The notes: generated by a model not told the origin, from the letters alone. A stretch of 64,000 bases of DNA from Mucilaginibacter endophyticus (GCF_003351025.1 NZ_QPCG01000003.1:388355-452354), one strand, 5' to 3'. Shown: positions 35,001 to 42,810, numbered from the stretch's first letter. Made by a program: numbers and translations.

Positions 35001-35143
35001 CCCGGCAGGGCCTGACCATGTTCGTCGGTAACATGGCCGGTGATACTTCTTTTTTGTTGGGCAAAACCGTGCTGATAACAAAGCAGCATGATACAGCACA
35101 GCAAATACATGCCCAGTTTTTTAGGTGGTACTTTTTTTTTCAT
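32045..35143 (-). CDS. SusC/RagA-family TonB-dependent outer-membrane transporter
   Basis: 1032 residues from ATG 35143 (MKKKVPPKK, signal peptide ending HGFAQQ). The open frame extends to a TTG at 35224, but this would reach across the promoter. Order: carboxypeptidase-regulatory-like domain (about 33-110), TonB box-like EVVVIGYG at about 115, plug domain (about 125-240, with VRGKGTLGNTSPLVVIDGIP) and a 22-strand barrel ending in the aromatic-rich GVNVTF. With the adjacent SusD it would import pectic oligosaccharides across the outer membrane. There is no N-terminal extension for an anti-sigma partner and no ECF sigma gene nearby, consistent with control by the GntR-type regulator. Confidence 0.96.
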   Translation of the reverse strand: MKKKVPPKKLGMYLLCCIMLLCYQHGFAQQKRSITGHVTDEHGQALPGVSILLEGTGLGTSTDQNGFYKINVPDANAKLSFSFVGYTKKIVTVTKDWNGDVALAPDKNAGSLGEVVVIGYGSRKKANLTGAVSTIKGTELEKSPVANVSNTLAGAVPGLIVNTRSGEPGADDASILVRGKGTLGNTSPLVVIDGIPDRGFNRLDPADIESFTVLKDASGAIYGARAANGVILITTKRGTAGKASLSFTSNFSITQPTRVPKMLSSWQYAQAANEYDDLVGQQHEYTADDIQKYKDGSDPLGHPNTNWWDAVMRKWATQTNNTLTLRGGSDKVKYYISGQHLYQNSIYNSGADYYKNDNARANIDIAATDNFKIGVDVMYRSEFKNGEAPGYDANGIFQQLWNAYPYLTPVYPNGKVGVGIGGGPATSMVYILNQDLGYTHNTYDFLQTKTSFSWALPKVTPGLHLDGYFAYDVNSRAYKGFNAMPPPAYSYNKITTNYDEYISTVPPNLSISNYQTKSRLTNIKLGYERKFGKHGIEAFVAYEQQQQTYTELDAYRTGFLSNNVQELFAGSTEGQTNNSATTQFARQNFISRLSYNYDDRYLLDYNMRYDGSPNFPAGKRFGFFPSVSAAWRISQEPFFHSSVIDDLKLRGSWGKTGNDAVAAFQYLQTYGLQAGQISQYLGAGYYYGPNAAQAPGFILGPTPNANITWEVATTTNIGFDAQLFHAFSVSVDAFRSSRRNILVPPSASVPDYTGLTLPDVNLGKVDNKGIELDLGYSKKLGNDFSFNINGNLTYAVNKVVYGAEPANVPDYQRVTGHSIDSWLLYQADGIFQNTAELNAYPHPVGTGVGDIRYKDVNHDGVINDLDKVRNTLSNTPQILYGLTLGGRYKNFDFTVFFQGQARAQAILKPNGLNMAEEFFDGRWLKEGDSTYPRTFNGPTSRTFGSNAYPSTFWLRNDSFLRLKNVELGYSFSKELLSKIKVKGARVFVSGNNLFSFDKFGPSFDPESATGTVNDGRIYPQQRIINLGVNVTF

Positions 35144-35170
35144 AATGGTTTTTAATTTGAATAATTGGTT

Positions 35171-35225
35171 ATTCTGTTCTGGTCTATTCTTTAATAAAGG
35201 TAGTAACAAAAATGATACGTCCAAA
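35171..35225 (-). promoter_or_regulatory. susC promoter with candidate operator
   Basis: On the minus strand TTTG (35222-35225), 19 bp, then TACCTTTA (35195-35202) fits the Bacteroidota promoter TTTG-N19-TAnnTTTG closely. The predicted transcript starts near 35188. AGAATAGACCAGAACAGAAT (35171-35190) covers that start and matches the site at 27640-27659 at 18 of 20 positions. A repressor bound here would block initiation, which suits a GntR-family regulator released by its sugar ligand. The link to the regulator is inference. Confidence 0.65.
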
Positions 35226-35593
35226 CATTTTTATTTTTTTTGGTGAAGATTTATTGGGAAAGGGAAGATTGGCGGAGGAACAAGGGATTACTACTTACGG
35301 TAGGTGTCCGGCTGAATAATAGATTGCTGAAAGTATCGAATAGGAAATCCGTAATTATTAAGCTGGATTAGAGTAGTTGAGGGCAACCGTTTTTTAATTA
35401 AGTCAAACCCGTTAATGATGTTCCTGTTAAGAACTACGTGGTAAAAAACAGCCGAACCTCCAAATAGTAAGCACGTGGTTGAATAATCCCGATCGGGAAG
35501 GTTTGACAATTAAGCAAGGAGCGTCTATTATGATAAAACAAATTTCATATGCTCACACTGTAAAACAGAAGATAAATCAGAATGATAAATTAT
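35226..35593. other. Intergenic region between susC promoter and the TIR gene
   Basis: About 370 bp, AT-rich. A minus-strand open stretch at 35291-35509 with a TTG start encodes 72 residues (MSNLPDRDYSTT...) without a recognisable domain. It could be a decayed gene end or chance. I see no strong terminator for the TIR gene and no repeat family member here. Confidence 0.3.
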
Positions 35594-37249
35594 TTAGGTA
35601 AGCTTATTTAATGCTGCCTTTAATTCTAAAAAATATTGTTGCGAGCGTATCAAATCTTCGTTGTTAGCTGGCAAGACTTTCTCCCAAATATTTATTGCTC
35701 TTTGCATAAATTCATAACAATTTTTGAGATCGCCTAAGTATGAATATGTGATAGCTGTATTATAGTATGCCTTGCCTAAATCCGGATCAGTGGGGGCTAA
35801 AACCATCTGGCTAATCTTTAACCCTTTAAAATGATAAATCAATGCCTCCGATGGCATTCCAGCGGCAGTATATTTATTTGCCAAGGTATCATAGGCAGCT
35901 CCCAATAAGGGATCATCTGCCATTAATCCTTTCTCTTTAATATCCAATGCATTTTTATAATAGATTATTGCTTCTAAAAAATCACCACTTTCTTCGTAAA
36001 AATTGGCAATGATATTATTTTTTAACAACGCTTTCTTGTAATATTCTGCTGCCTGGGTGTAATCACCCGATTTATGAAAAAGATTTGCCAGTGAAGTATA
36101 TAGTCTGGGCAATTCTTCATTCATTGTATCTGACTTAGCCTCTTCCCTTGCCACCTCTTTTTTATATTTTTCCAACTGACTTTGTTCGTCATACGATAAA
36201 CCAGAATTAGTATTTTCGGATGCAGATTTTGATGAAAAAAAATCCTTAACAGGAACTTCTTTTGAAGCCCCTGTTACAGGGTTAATAATAAATATAGAGC
36301 CGGGATCGACAGAATCCACATCTGGTTGCTTGCGGAAAATTCTTTTCACTTTTGCATAAAGCCCACTTATAAGCATATAAATAAACATTAATGGAAAAAG
36401 AACAACATACATAAATATATTCCCGATGATACTTTTCCACCAGGGTTCCTTGTAGTTACGTAAATCTTTAAGATAACCCGCTTTTAATCTTGATATAGCA
36501 CTATTACGATCTTTTTCAAAGAAAAACCGCATGACTGTATTGCATACCTTATCAAAATAAATAGCATCAAAAAAAGCCTGTTCCCGTTTTTCAGCTGGAA
36601 TTTTAGCGCAACTGTCCCAAAACTGAAGTTCTACACGAAAAAATTCACGTGCCAGAATTAAGCATAATATTGTTGTAGCGGAAGGCTTATTTTCTTCCCA
36701 GGCCCCATGATCTTCTTCATACAAAAACAACGCTGAAGGATCTTTACGGTGTATATTTCTGAGAGACACATTAAATGCCGGGAGATCGTTCGTGATCAAA
36801 GGAATCTTTCGGCCCCAATGTCCAGTAGAAAATGTATTCATCTCCCACTTAACCCAATCTCCTTCAAGAGCTTCATCGCTACCCATTATTATTAAAACAC
36901 TCGACTGATGCAATTCTTGTTGAAGCGAAATTTTTAGTTGCTCGTCATCCATGGAAGATAATTCCGGCACTTCTCCTGCAAAGTAAACCCGGTACCCCAG
37001 CTGAACCAATTCGCCCCAAAGTGCATGTGCATAAACTGCAGATATTTTATGCCGGTAGGAAATAAAATAGTCATATATCGTACGATCCTGTGATGCTTTG
37101 ACCTCAGGTGGGGGCAATTCCAGAAACTGGATATCCGGATATAGGCACATTAAGTGAAAGAAATTCGATAAATAAAAAACAACATGGTTGTTCATATTTA
37201 ACGGATTCTTTGTAGCACCAGGCACCAGGCGCTGTAGCGTAGTGGCCAT
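35594..37249 (-). CDS. Membrane-anchored TIR-domain protein with TPR repeats
   Basis: A 551-residue protein without a signal peptide. Residues about 56-190 form a TIR domain: YDYFISYRHK at 59, a loop rich in acidic residues, SSVLIIMGSDEALEGDWVKWEMN at 116-138. The last segment holds the W-x3-E arrangement (Trp 132, Glu 136) that in bacterial TIR NADases supplies the catalytic glutamate. A single strong transmembrane helix follows at about 272-298 with Lys/Arg on its C-terminal side, then a low-complexity linker and about four tetratricopeptide repeats (about 379-545). It stands alone, with no partner gene on either side, and is visibly more AT-rich than its neighbours, suggesting transfer. 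Possible roles: NAD-cleaving defence effector or sensor, or a non-catalytic signalling scaffold. Domain calls are firm; function is not. Confidence 0.8.
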   Translation of the reverse strand: MATTLQRLVPGATKNPLNMNNHVVFYLSNFFHLMCLYPDIQFLELPPPEVKASQDRTIYDYFISYRHKISAVYAHALWGELVQLGYRVYFAGEVPELSSMDDEQLKISLQQELHQSSVLIIMGSDEALEGDWVKWEMNTFSTGHWGRKIPLITNDLPAFNVSLRNIHRKDPSALFLYEEDHGAWEENKPSATTILCLILAREFFRVELQFWDSCAKIPAEKREQAFFDAIYFDKVCNTVMRFFFEKDRNSAISRLKAGYLKDLRNYKEPWWKSIIGNIFMYVVLFPLMFIYMLISGLYAKVKRIFRKQPDVDSVDPGSIFIINPVTGASKEVPVKDFFSSKSASENTNSGLSYDEQSQLEKYKKEVAREEAKSDTMNEELPRLYTSLANLFHKSGDYTQAAEYYKKALLKNNIIANFYEESGDFLEAIIYYKNALDIKEKGLMADDPLLGAAYDTLANKYTAAGMPSEALIYHFKGLKISQMVLAPTDPDLGKAYYNTAITYSYLGDLKNCYEFMQRAINIWEKVLPANNEDLIRSQQYFLELKAALNKLT

Positions 37250-37644
37250 AATATTGCAGGTTTGTAGTAAAAATACAAAAAGCCAGGCAACAATTATATG
37301 TCAAATATTGAGACGGAAAAATTCAATCGTCATAACTCTTAAACACATTAAATTACTTTGCACAAGAAGTTGTCTACAAGGACATTACAACACAAATATC
37401 AGAAATCAAGAACAAATAATAGCTACCATTGATAAGAAAGTACGGTATAATTGTTTTTGGGGTAGTTAAATCCTCCACGCCCCGAACGGAGTAGAGAATT
37501 TAAACGGATAGATTATAGGTCGTTGCTTCCTACTTCCAACATTCACCTTTCTTCTTTGCCAAATTATACCATCGCTGTGCAGACGATTTTGGATGAGTAA
37601 AAGGGAAAAATGAAGGTTGCTTTTAACAACAAATGACTTGTTAG
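37250..37644. other. Intergenic region between mnmE and the TIR gene
   Basis: About 395 bp, AT-rich near the TIR start. A near-consensus element AATATTTG on the minus strand about 50 bp before the TIR ATG is a weak promoter candidate. A 64-codon minus-strand open stretch at 37466-37660 overlaps the end of mnmE and looks spurious. No repeat or RNA gene recognised. Confidence 0.3.
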
Positions 37645-39012
37645 TTACTTTCCGATACAAAACTTACTAAATATATTCTCCAATAAATCATCAGTCGTAA
37701 CAACCCCTGTAATCTCGCCCAGATAATGAAGCGCTTGCTTAATATCCATCGACAGAAAATCAGAAGTAATACTACCATCAATCCCACCTAACACACGTAC
37801 CAGGGCTTCCTCAGTTTTTTGCAACGCTTCAAGGTGACGGATGTTGGTTACCAATGTTTCATCACCACTTAATTGATCTTTCACTGCCGACGAATAAATC
37901 TTGTGTTTAAGCTCATCGATATGCCGCTTTTCTTTGGCCGAGATGATGATCGCCCTATCGGTGTGTGGCAAAGCTGATAATTGCTCGGGGTTAAGCAAAT
38001 CGGCTTTATTGGCTACTACCAGCATAGTAATCCCTGGATTTTGCAAGCTTTCTATATCCTTGTTCAGTTCTTCTATGGTGATCTCCGCGGCGTCAAACAC
38101 ATAAATCAACAGGGCCGACTGGCTGATCTTCTCCATAGTGCGCTGTACGCCTATCTGTTCAATGGCATCTGTGGCTTCGCGGATTCCGGCAGTGTCTATC
38201 AGCCTGAAATTAATGCCCTGAATGTTCAGTACTTCCTCAATAGTATCCCTTGTAGTTCCGGGAATATGACTTACTATGGCACGCTCTTCATTAAGGAGCG
38301 CGTTCAACAGCGTTGATTTACCGGCATTCGGTCTGCCGGCTATTACTGTATTTACACCGTTTTTAATAGCATTCCCCAATTCGAATGAATTGATAAGCCG
38401 GCCTACGATCTTGGTAATTTCATGGATCAGATTTTTCAACTGATCGCGGTTGGCAAACTCTACATCTTCTTCGGCAAAATCAAGCTCTAGTTCTATTAGC
38501 GACGCAAAGTTTACCAATTGCTCACGCAGGGCCTGCAGTTGGGTACTAAAACCTCCGCGGAGTTGCTGCAAGGCTACTTGCTGCGAAGCTTTAGAGTTTG
38601 AAGCTATCAAATCGGCTACCGCTTCGGCCTGGCTCAAATCAAGCTGACCATTTAGGAATGCCCTTAGGGTAAATTCGCCGGGCTTGGCCGATCTTGCACC
38701 TTTTTTGATGAACAGCTTAATAATACTTTCAACAATATATCCCGAAGCATGGCAGGATATCTCCACCACGTTTTCGCGGGTGTATGACCGCGGACCAACA
38801 AACAATGATACCAGCACCTCGTCCAAAATCAGGTCGCCATCTGTAATACTACCAAAATGGATAGTATGTGATGTCTGTTTGCTCAAGTCTTTACCCTTAA
38901 ACACGCTATTGGCAATGCTTATGGCATCAGAGCCCGAAAGGCGGATCACTGCTATGGCACCCACCCCATTCGGCGTGGCAAGGGCAACTATGGTATCGGT
39001 ATTATCTGTCAT
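37645..39012 (-). CDS. mnmE: tRNA uridine-5-carboxymethylaminomethyl modification GTPase
   Basis: About 455 residues, cytosolic. With MnmG it modifies the wobble uridine of certain tRNAs. Seen: the N-terminal formyl-THF-binding domain (DTIVALATPNGVGAIAVIRLSG), helical domain, G domain with GRPNAGKS (about 222), DTAGIR (about 266) and NKAD (about 335), and the diagnostic C-terminal CIGK. I use ATG 39012 (MTDNTDTIV); ATG 39024 is also in frame but lies inside the short-word repeat region upstream. It is divergent from the nucleoid-associated protein gene. Confidence 0.96.
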   Translation of the reverse strand: MTDNTDTIVALATPNGVGAIAVIRLSGSDAISIANSVFKGKDLSKQTSHTIHFGSITDGDLILDEVLVSLFVGPRSYTRENVVEISCHASGYIVESIIKLFIKKGARSAKPGEFTLRAFLNGQLDLSQAEAVADLIASNSKASQQVALQQLRGGFSTQLQALREQLVNFASLIELELDFAEEDVEFANRDQLKNLIHEITKIVGRLINSFELGNAIKNGVNTVIAGRPNAGKSTLLNALLNEERAIVSHIPGTTRDTIEEVLNIQGINFRLIDTAGIREATDAIEQIGVQRTMEKISQSALLIYVFDAAEITIEELNKDIESLQNPGITMLVVANKADLLNPEQLSALPHTDRAIIISAKEKRHIDELKHKIYSSAVKDQLSGDETLVTNIRHLEALQKTEEALVRVLGGIDGSITSDFLSMDIKQALHYLGEITGVVTTDDLLENIFSKFCIGK

Positions 39013-39020
39013 TGAATTAT

Positions 39021-39170
39021 TCATTTGGTCATTGAGTCATTTAAGTCATTGGTATGCCAAGTCGTTCGTAAAATGATCTCAGGGGCAAAAGTAAAACAAA
39101 ATAACATGAACCATAAAGGATCCTGCTATGTACTACTTTCCAATGACTTAATGACGCGTAAGCAAATGAC
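39021..39170. repeat. Inverted cluster of short TCATT words between mnmE and the NdpA-like gene
   Basis: Repeats of TCATT(T/G)/GTCATT at 39021-39052 are answered in opposite orientation by AATGAC words at 39140-39178. The clearest arm is GTCATTTAAGTCATTGG (39036-39052) against CCAATGACTTAATGAC (39140-39155), matching with one unpaired base. Both promoters of the divergent gene pair must lie within or beside this structure. Confidence 0.7.
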
Positions 39171-39209
39171 ATGATGACTTGACAAAAAACCTTACCTTCG
39201 CAGGCAATT

Positions 39210-40268
39210 ATGGTAACTTTTTTTGAAGCTTCGCTCGAGACTATTTCGGTACATCATGTTGGTAATCAGTCGCAGGAAGAGATGTATGCGCTTTCCGAAC
39301 AACCTTTGGAATTAAAGGATGATGTAATCCCCAATCTGCTTATGCAATACTTTCTGAAACCTTTTGAAAAGGCCAACGAAGTTTATCACCTGATGCATAG
39401 CAGCGGCGATCTGCTACTGAACGAGCTTCATCACTTTGCCACACAGGTGTTTGATGATAACACAAAATTCCATGAGGCATCTGAGAAAATAGCGAAGCAT
39501 TTATATAAAGTTACTAACCACCCCAACATTAAAGGCGGCGAACTTTATGTGGTTTACTTCAACAAAGTACAAATTGAAGGCAATCCATTAAATGCCATCG
39601 GTATTTTCAAATCAGAAAATAAGGAAACCTATCTTAAGGTTTACCCAGATAAAGGTGGTTTCCAGGTTGATTACGAGCAAGACGCCATCAACATCAATAA
39701 ACTGGATAAGGGTGTACTGATTTTCAATATCGAAAAAGAGAACGGCTATAAAGTAGTAGTGGTTGATAAAACCAACACAGGGCAGGAAGCAGCCCGATTC
39801 TGGAAGGATGATTTTCTACAGCTCAAAATTCGTAACGACAGCTTTAACCAAACCAACAATACGCTTGGCATTTACAAAAACTTTATCACCGAAAAAATCG
39901 ACGAAGAATTTGAGATGAGTAAAGCCGATAAAATCGACCTGCTCAACCGCTCTATGAAGTATTTTAAGGAGAAGGAAACTTTTGATATGGAGGAGTTTTC
40001 AAACGAAGTGATAGGTAACGAGCAGGCTATCGAATCGTTCAAAAACTTTAAAAACCAGTATGAGGAGGAGTTTGACAGCCCTATTGCCGATAATTTCATC
40101 ATTTCAGAAAACGCGGTAAAAAAACAGGCCCGTGTTTATAAAAGTGTGCTCAAGCTTGATAAAAACTTCCACATCTATATCCATGGTGATAAGGAACTGA
40201 TTGAGAAAGGTTTTGACGATGGCCGCGCTATGAACTATTATAAGGTTTATTTTAAGGAAGAGGCATAA
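39210..40268 (+). CDS. Nucleoid-associated protein, NdpA/YejK family
   Basis: A 352-residue acidic cytosolic protein matching the 37-kDa nucleoid-associated family. Recognisable parts are LMQYFLKPFEKANEVYHLMHSS near 45, GELYVVYFNKVQIEG at about 112, the DKGVLIFNIEKENGYKVVVVDK core at about 170, and ARFWKDDFLQLKIRND near 200. The E. coli relative YejK associates with the nucleoid; the molecular role is poorly defined. Start ATG 39210 is the only one that includes the conserved N-terminal strand. Transcribed away from mnmE, with a small lipoprotein gene 79 bp downstream. Confidence 0.88.
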   Translation: MVTFFEASLETISVHHVGNQSQEEMYALSEQPLELKDDVIPNLLMQYFLKPFEKANEVYHLMHSSGDLLLNELHHFATQVFDDNTKFHEASEKIAKHLYKVTNHPNIKGGELYVVYFNKVQIEGNPLNAIGIFKSENKETYLKVYPDKGGFQVDYEQDAININKLDKGVLIFNIEKENGYKVVVVDKTNTGQEAARFWKDDFLQLKIRNDSFNQTNNTLGIYKNFITEKIDEEFEMSKADKIDLLNRSMKYFKEKETFDMEEFSNEVIGNEQAIESFKNFKNQYEEEFDSPIADNFIISENAVKKQARVYKSVLKLDKNFHIYIHGDKELIEKGFDDGRAMNYYKVYFKEEA

Positions 40269-40347
40269 TTGCAAAAATAGCAGATGATGGGTAAACCTTT
40301 GTTTTTAGCGATAGTCATACCTGCATCACGAAAATAAACTTAATCAC

Positions 40348-40641
40348 ATGTCTGTATTAAAAAATTCTTTCTTAGCCCTATTCATTTTGCTGACTCTTTC
40401 TGGCTGCAGCACAACGCATTACGCCATTGGCACGAGCGAAAGTGACTTCAAAAAATCCGAAAAACGCAATTATCAGTTAGTTGAAGAAACTTCACAACAT
40501 GCAGTTTACAGACAAATAGCAGCTGCAGATGCACAATTGAAACCGTTATCATATTATTACTATTATTTCAATAACGGAATATTGGTGCGGACGCAATTGG
40601 TCGAGGTTCCCAAACAGGATGTTGTATTACTAAGCAAATAA
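40348..40641 (+). CDS. Small lipoprotein, function unknown
   Basis: 97 residues with a clear lipobox (LTLSGC, Cys 20), so exported and lipid-modified. The mature part is short and polar, with an SYYYYYFNNGILVRTQLVEV segment near 69-88. This resembles many small Bacteroidota lipoproteins whose single beta-hairpin domain gives little functional information. It ends 12 bp before the stop of the convergent TIGR02757 gene. Confidence 0.7.
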   Translation: MSVLKNSFLALFILLTLSGCSTTHYAIGTSESDFKKSEKRNYQLVEETSQHAVYRQIAAADAQLKPLSYYYYYFNNGILVRTQLVEVPKQDVVLLSK

Positions 40642-40653
40642 TGTTAGGGCGTT

Positions 40654-41445
40654 TTAAAACTGCACGCCCCAACGTTCCTCAATCCCTAACCCAAACAAAG
40701 CGAAATCATACTTAACCGGATCATTAGGATCAAACTCGCGGAGCCTTTCAGTTAGTTCCACGGCGGTTTGCCAGTCGGTTTGTTTACGGTTGATGAGATT
40801 GAGTTTACGCGATACCCTGTCTACATGCAAATCAAGCGGACAGATTAAGTCGGCAGGTTTAAAGCGGTTCCAGATGCCGAAATCAACACCGCTATCGTCC
40901 TTACGCACCATCCAGCGCAAAAACATATTTAGCCGCTTGCAGGTAGATTTTTGCGAAGGTGATGACACATGCTTTTTAGTACGATGCGGAAAATCGGGTA
41001 AAGAAAAAAAATACGAACGGAAACTATTAAGCGCATGCTCAACAGCTAACCCATGCTCCCCCTTCAGGGGGCCGGGGGGCAAAAACGCATCTTCCAACGA
41101 CTCAAACCGTTCATAATGATACCTGAAAAAAGCTATAAAATAAAGCGTATCCACATCGTTAAACGTGCGGTGCTTAAAGTTTAAGAGTTTTTTCAGATCA
41201 GGCTCTTCATGATTGATAATGAAATCATAAGGCGCTCCATCCATTAAGGCGATGAGTTCCTTACATTTTTTGATGATGGTAACCCGTTGTCCCCAAGCCA
41301 GGGTAGCCGCCCAAAAGCCCATGATCTCTATATCCTGCTTCTGGCTAAACATATGCGGAATAGTTACCGGATCGTTCTCAATAAATTCAGGGCGATTGTA
41401 CTGGGCAACTTTAGCGTCGAGGAAGGCTTTGAGGTTTTCTGTCAT
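40654..41445 (-). CDS. TIGR02757 (DUF2400) family protein carrying an in-frame repeat insertion
   Basis: A 263-residue cytosolic protein of a conserved Bacteroidota/Epsilonproteobacteria family of unknown function, possibly related to HhH-type DNA glycosylases. Recognised by DPVTIPHMFSQKQDIEIMGFWAATLAWGQR near 24-55, KRLNMFLRWMVRKDDSGVDFGIW at about 172 and the C-terminal CPLDLHVDRVSRKLNL. Residues about 122-132 (AFLPPGPLKGEHG) are encoded by a palindromic GC-rich repeat that elsewhere in the window is strictly intergenic. The reading frame is kept, so the protein may still fold with a loop insertion. It could also be impaired. Start ATG 41445. Confidence 0.85.
   Translation of the reverse strand: MTENLKAFLDAKVAQYNRPEFIENDPVTIPHMFSQKQDIEIMGFWAATLAWGQRVTIIKKCKELIALMDGAPYDFIINHEEPDLKKLLNFKHRTFNDVDTLYFIAFFRYHYERFESLEDAFLPPGPLKGEHGLAVEHALNSFRSYFFSLPDFPHRTKKHVSSPSQKSTCKRLNMFLRWMVRKDDSGVDFGIWNRFKPADLICPLDLHVDRVSRKLNLINRKQTDWQTAVELTERLREFDPNDPVKYDFALFGLGIEERWGVQF
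41055..41079. repeat. GC-rich palindrome (CCCCCTnnAGGGGG family), intragenic copy
   Basis: CTCCCCCTTCAGGGGGCCGG followed by GGGGC, lying inside the TIGR02757 coding region. The same unit with a TTTA or TAAA centre occurs between genes at 42670, 42787 and 59350. The unit adds whole codons and leaves the frame open. Confidence 0.85.
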
Positions 41446-41468
41446 TTATATAGTGAGTGGTTGATTAG

Positions 41469-41512
41469 GTTGATTAGGTGAGTGGTTAAAGCCAACTACT
41501 CACCTAATCAAC
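41469..41512. repeat. Long hairpin of GATTAGG words between two convergently ordered genes
   Basis: GTTGATTAGGTGAGTGGTT (41469-41487) pairs at 18 of 19 positions with AACTACTCACCTAATCAAC (41494-41512) around a 6-nt loop. The 5' arm is extended by a second GAGTGGTTGATTAG word at 41455-41468. It fills the 82-bp gap between the PLP-enzyme stop (41528) and the TIGR02757 start (41445). No T tract, so not a standard terminator. Confidence 0.75.
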
Positions 41513-41527
41513 CATTCACTTCATCAA

Positions 41528-42667
41528 CTAAGCGAGAGCCTGTTTAATATCCTCTAACAAATCCTCAATATCCTCTACCCCTACGCTCAGGCGCAGCAGG
41601 TTGTCAACTACTCCGGCTTTTTCACGCTCGGCTTTAGGGATTGAGCCGTGGGTCATGCTTACCGGGTGATTAATCAATGATTCAACACCACCCAATGACT
41701 CGGCCAGTGAAAACACTTTAAATGATGACGCGATGCGGAAAGTTTCCTGCAGATCAGCATCTTTCAATACAATGGAGATCATGCCGCCAAAATCACGCAT
41801 TTGTTTTTTGGCGATGTCATGATTAGGGTGATCGGTAAAGCCCGGCCAGTAGATCTTTTCAACTTTAGGGTGATCTTTCAAAAACTCGGCTATTTGCCTG
41901 CCATTCTCACAATGTGCTTTCATGCGCAGGTGCAGGGTTTTGATACCACGCAGCACCAGGAAGCTGTCCATAGGTCCCGGAGTGGCGCCACAAGCATTAT
42001 AAATAAACCAAAGTCTTTTGTAAAGTTCTTCGTCATTAAGCATCAATGCGCCCATTACCACATCGCTGTGGCCACCTATGTATTTGGTTACGGAATGCAT
42101 TACAATATCTGCCCCCATATCTATCGGATTTTGCAGATACGGCGAAGCAAAGGTATTGTCCACCACAAAAAGCAAATTCTTCTCCTTTGTGATCTTACCG
42201 ATGGCTTCTACATCCACAATGCGCATAGTTGGATTGGTAGGTGTTTCTATCCAAACCAACTTGGTTTTATCATTTACATGAGCGCGAACAATTTCCGGAT
42301 CAGACAGATCCAAAAAATGGAATTTAACTCCGTAGTTAGCAAATATTTTAGTGAAAATACGATATGAACCTCCGTACAGGTCGTTTCCGGTAATCACCTC
42401 ATCACCCGGAGCAAGCAATTTCATTACAGCATCAGTAGCACCCATACCGCTCGAAAAAGCCAAACCAAACTTCGCGTTTTCCAAAGCAGCCAAACAATCT
42501 TCCAGCGCCTTACGGGTCGGGTTGGTACCACGTGAGTACTCATAACCCTTATTATCCCCCGGCGATTTCTGCCAGTAGGTAGATGTCTGGTATATCGGCG
42601 TCATGATAGCGCCGGTAGTTGGATCGGGCTCCTGCCCTGCATGTATTGCTTTAGTTGCGAATTTCAT
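41528..42667 (-). CDS. Cys/Met-metabolism PLP enzyme (cystathionine gamma-synthase or gamma-lyase type)
   Basis: A 379-residue cytosolic transsulfuration enzyme. Seen: [22 protein letters not shown] at about 41 (substrate and PLP phosphate binding), [15 protein letters not shown] at about 73, [13 protein letters not shown] at about 167 and the PLP-lysine motif [16 protein letters not shown] near 190-205. The C-terminal [18 protein letters not shown] completes the family signature. Synthase (methionine synthesis) and lyase (cysteine synthesis) cannot be separated by eye; Bacteroidota copies are usually named cystathionine gamma-synthase. Both flanks carry palindromic repeats. Confidence 0.92.
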   Translation of the reverse strand: MKFATKAIHAGQEPDPTTGAIMTPIYQTSTYWQKSPGDNKGYEYSRGTNPTRKALEDCLAALENAKFGLAFSSGMGATDAVMKLLAPGDEVITGNDLYGGSYRIFTKIFANYGVKFHFLDLSDPEIVRAHVNDKTKLVWIETPTNPTMRIVDVEAIGKITKEKNLLFVVDNTFASPYLQNPIDMGADIVMHSVTKYIGGHSDVVMGALMLNDEELYKRLWFIYNACGATPGPMDSFLVLRGIKTLHLRMKAHCENGRQIAEFLKDHPKVEKIYWPGFTDHPNHDIAKKQMRDFGGMISIVLKDADLQETFRIASSFKVFSLAESLGGVESLINHPVSMTHGSIPKAEREKAGVVDNLLRLSVGVEDIEDLLEDIKQALA

Positions 42668-42669
42668 AA

Positions 42670-42694
42670 GCCCCCCAGCCCCCTAAAGGGGGTG
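42670..42694. repeat. GC-rich palindrome (CCCCCTAAAGGGGG), copy beside the PLP-enzyme start
   Basis: GCCCCCCAGCCCCCTAAAGG followed by GGGTG, 3 bp upstream of the ATG at 42667. It forms its own hairpin. It also pairs with the oppositely oriented copy at 42787-42810, closing a 141-bp loop that would carry the leader of the PLP-enzyme transcript. Any ribosome binding site here would be buried in the stem. Confidence 0.85.
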
Positions 42695-42786
42695 TTTGGA
42701 ATGCGTTTCAATCCCTACAATGAAACCTGTTTACATTAATTATATCCTTTAGGGATGGATACATAAATTAGCCCTCTACTCCAGCA

Positions 42787-42810
42787 CTCCCCCTTTAGGG
42801 GGCCGGGGGC
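42787..42810. repeat. GC-rich palindrome, copy at the proS stop
   Basis: CTCCCCCTTTAGGGGGCCGG followed by GGGC, whose last base is the first base (plus strand) of the proS stop codon. It is inverted relative to the copy at 42670 and may act as the 3' hairpin of the proS transcript. Confidence 0.85.

Noticed and set aside
35291..35509. Possible 72-residue minus-strand gene
   Set aside because: TTG start, no domain, AT-rich gap; kept only as part of the intergenic description.
37466..37660. Possible 64-residue gene overlapping the mnmE end
   Set aside because: Overlaps the conserved CIGK end of mnmE and has no recognisable content.
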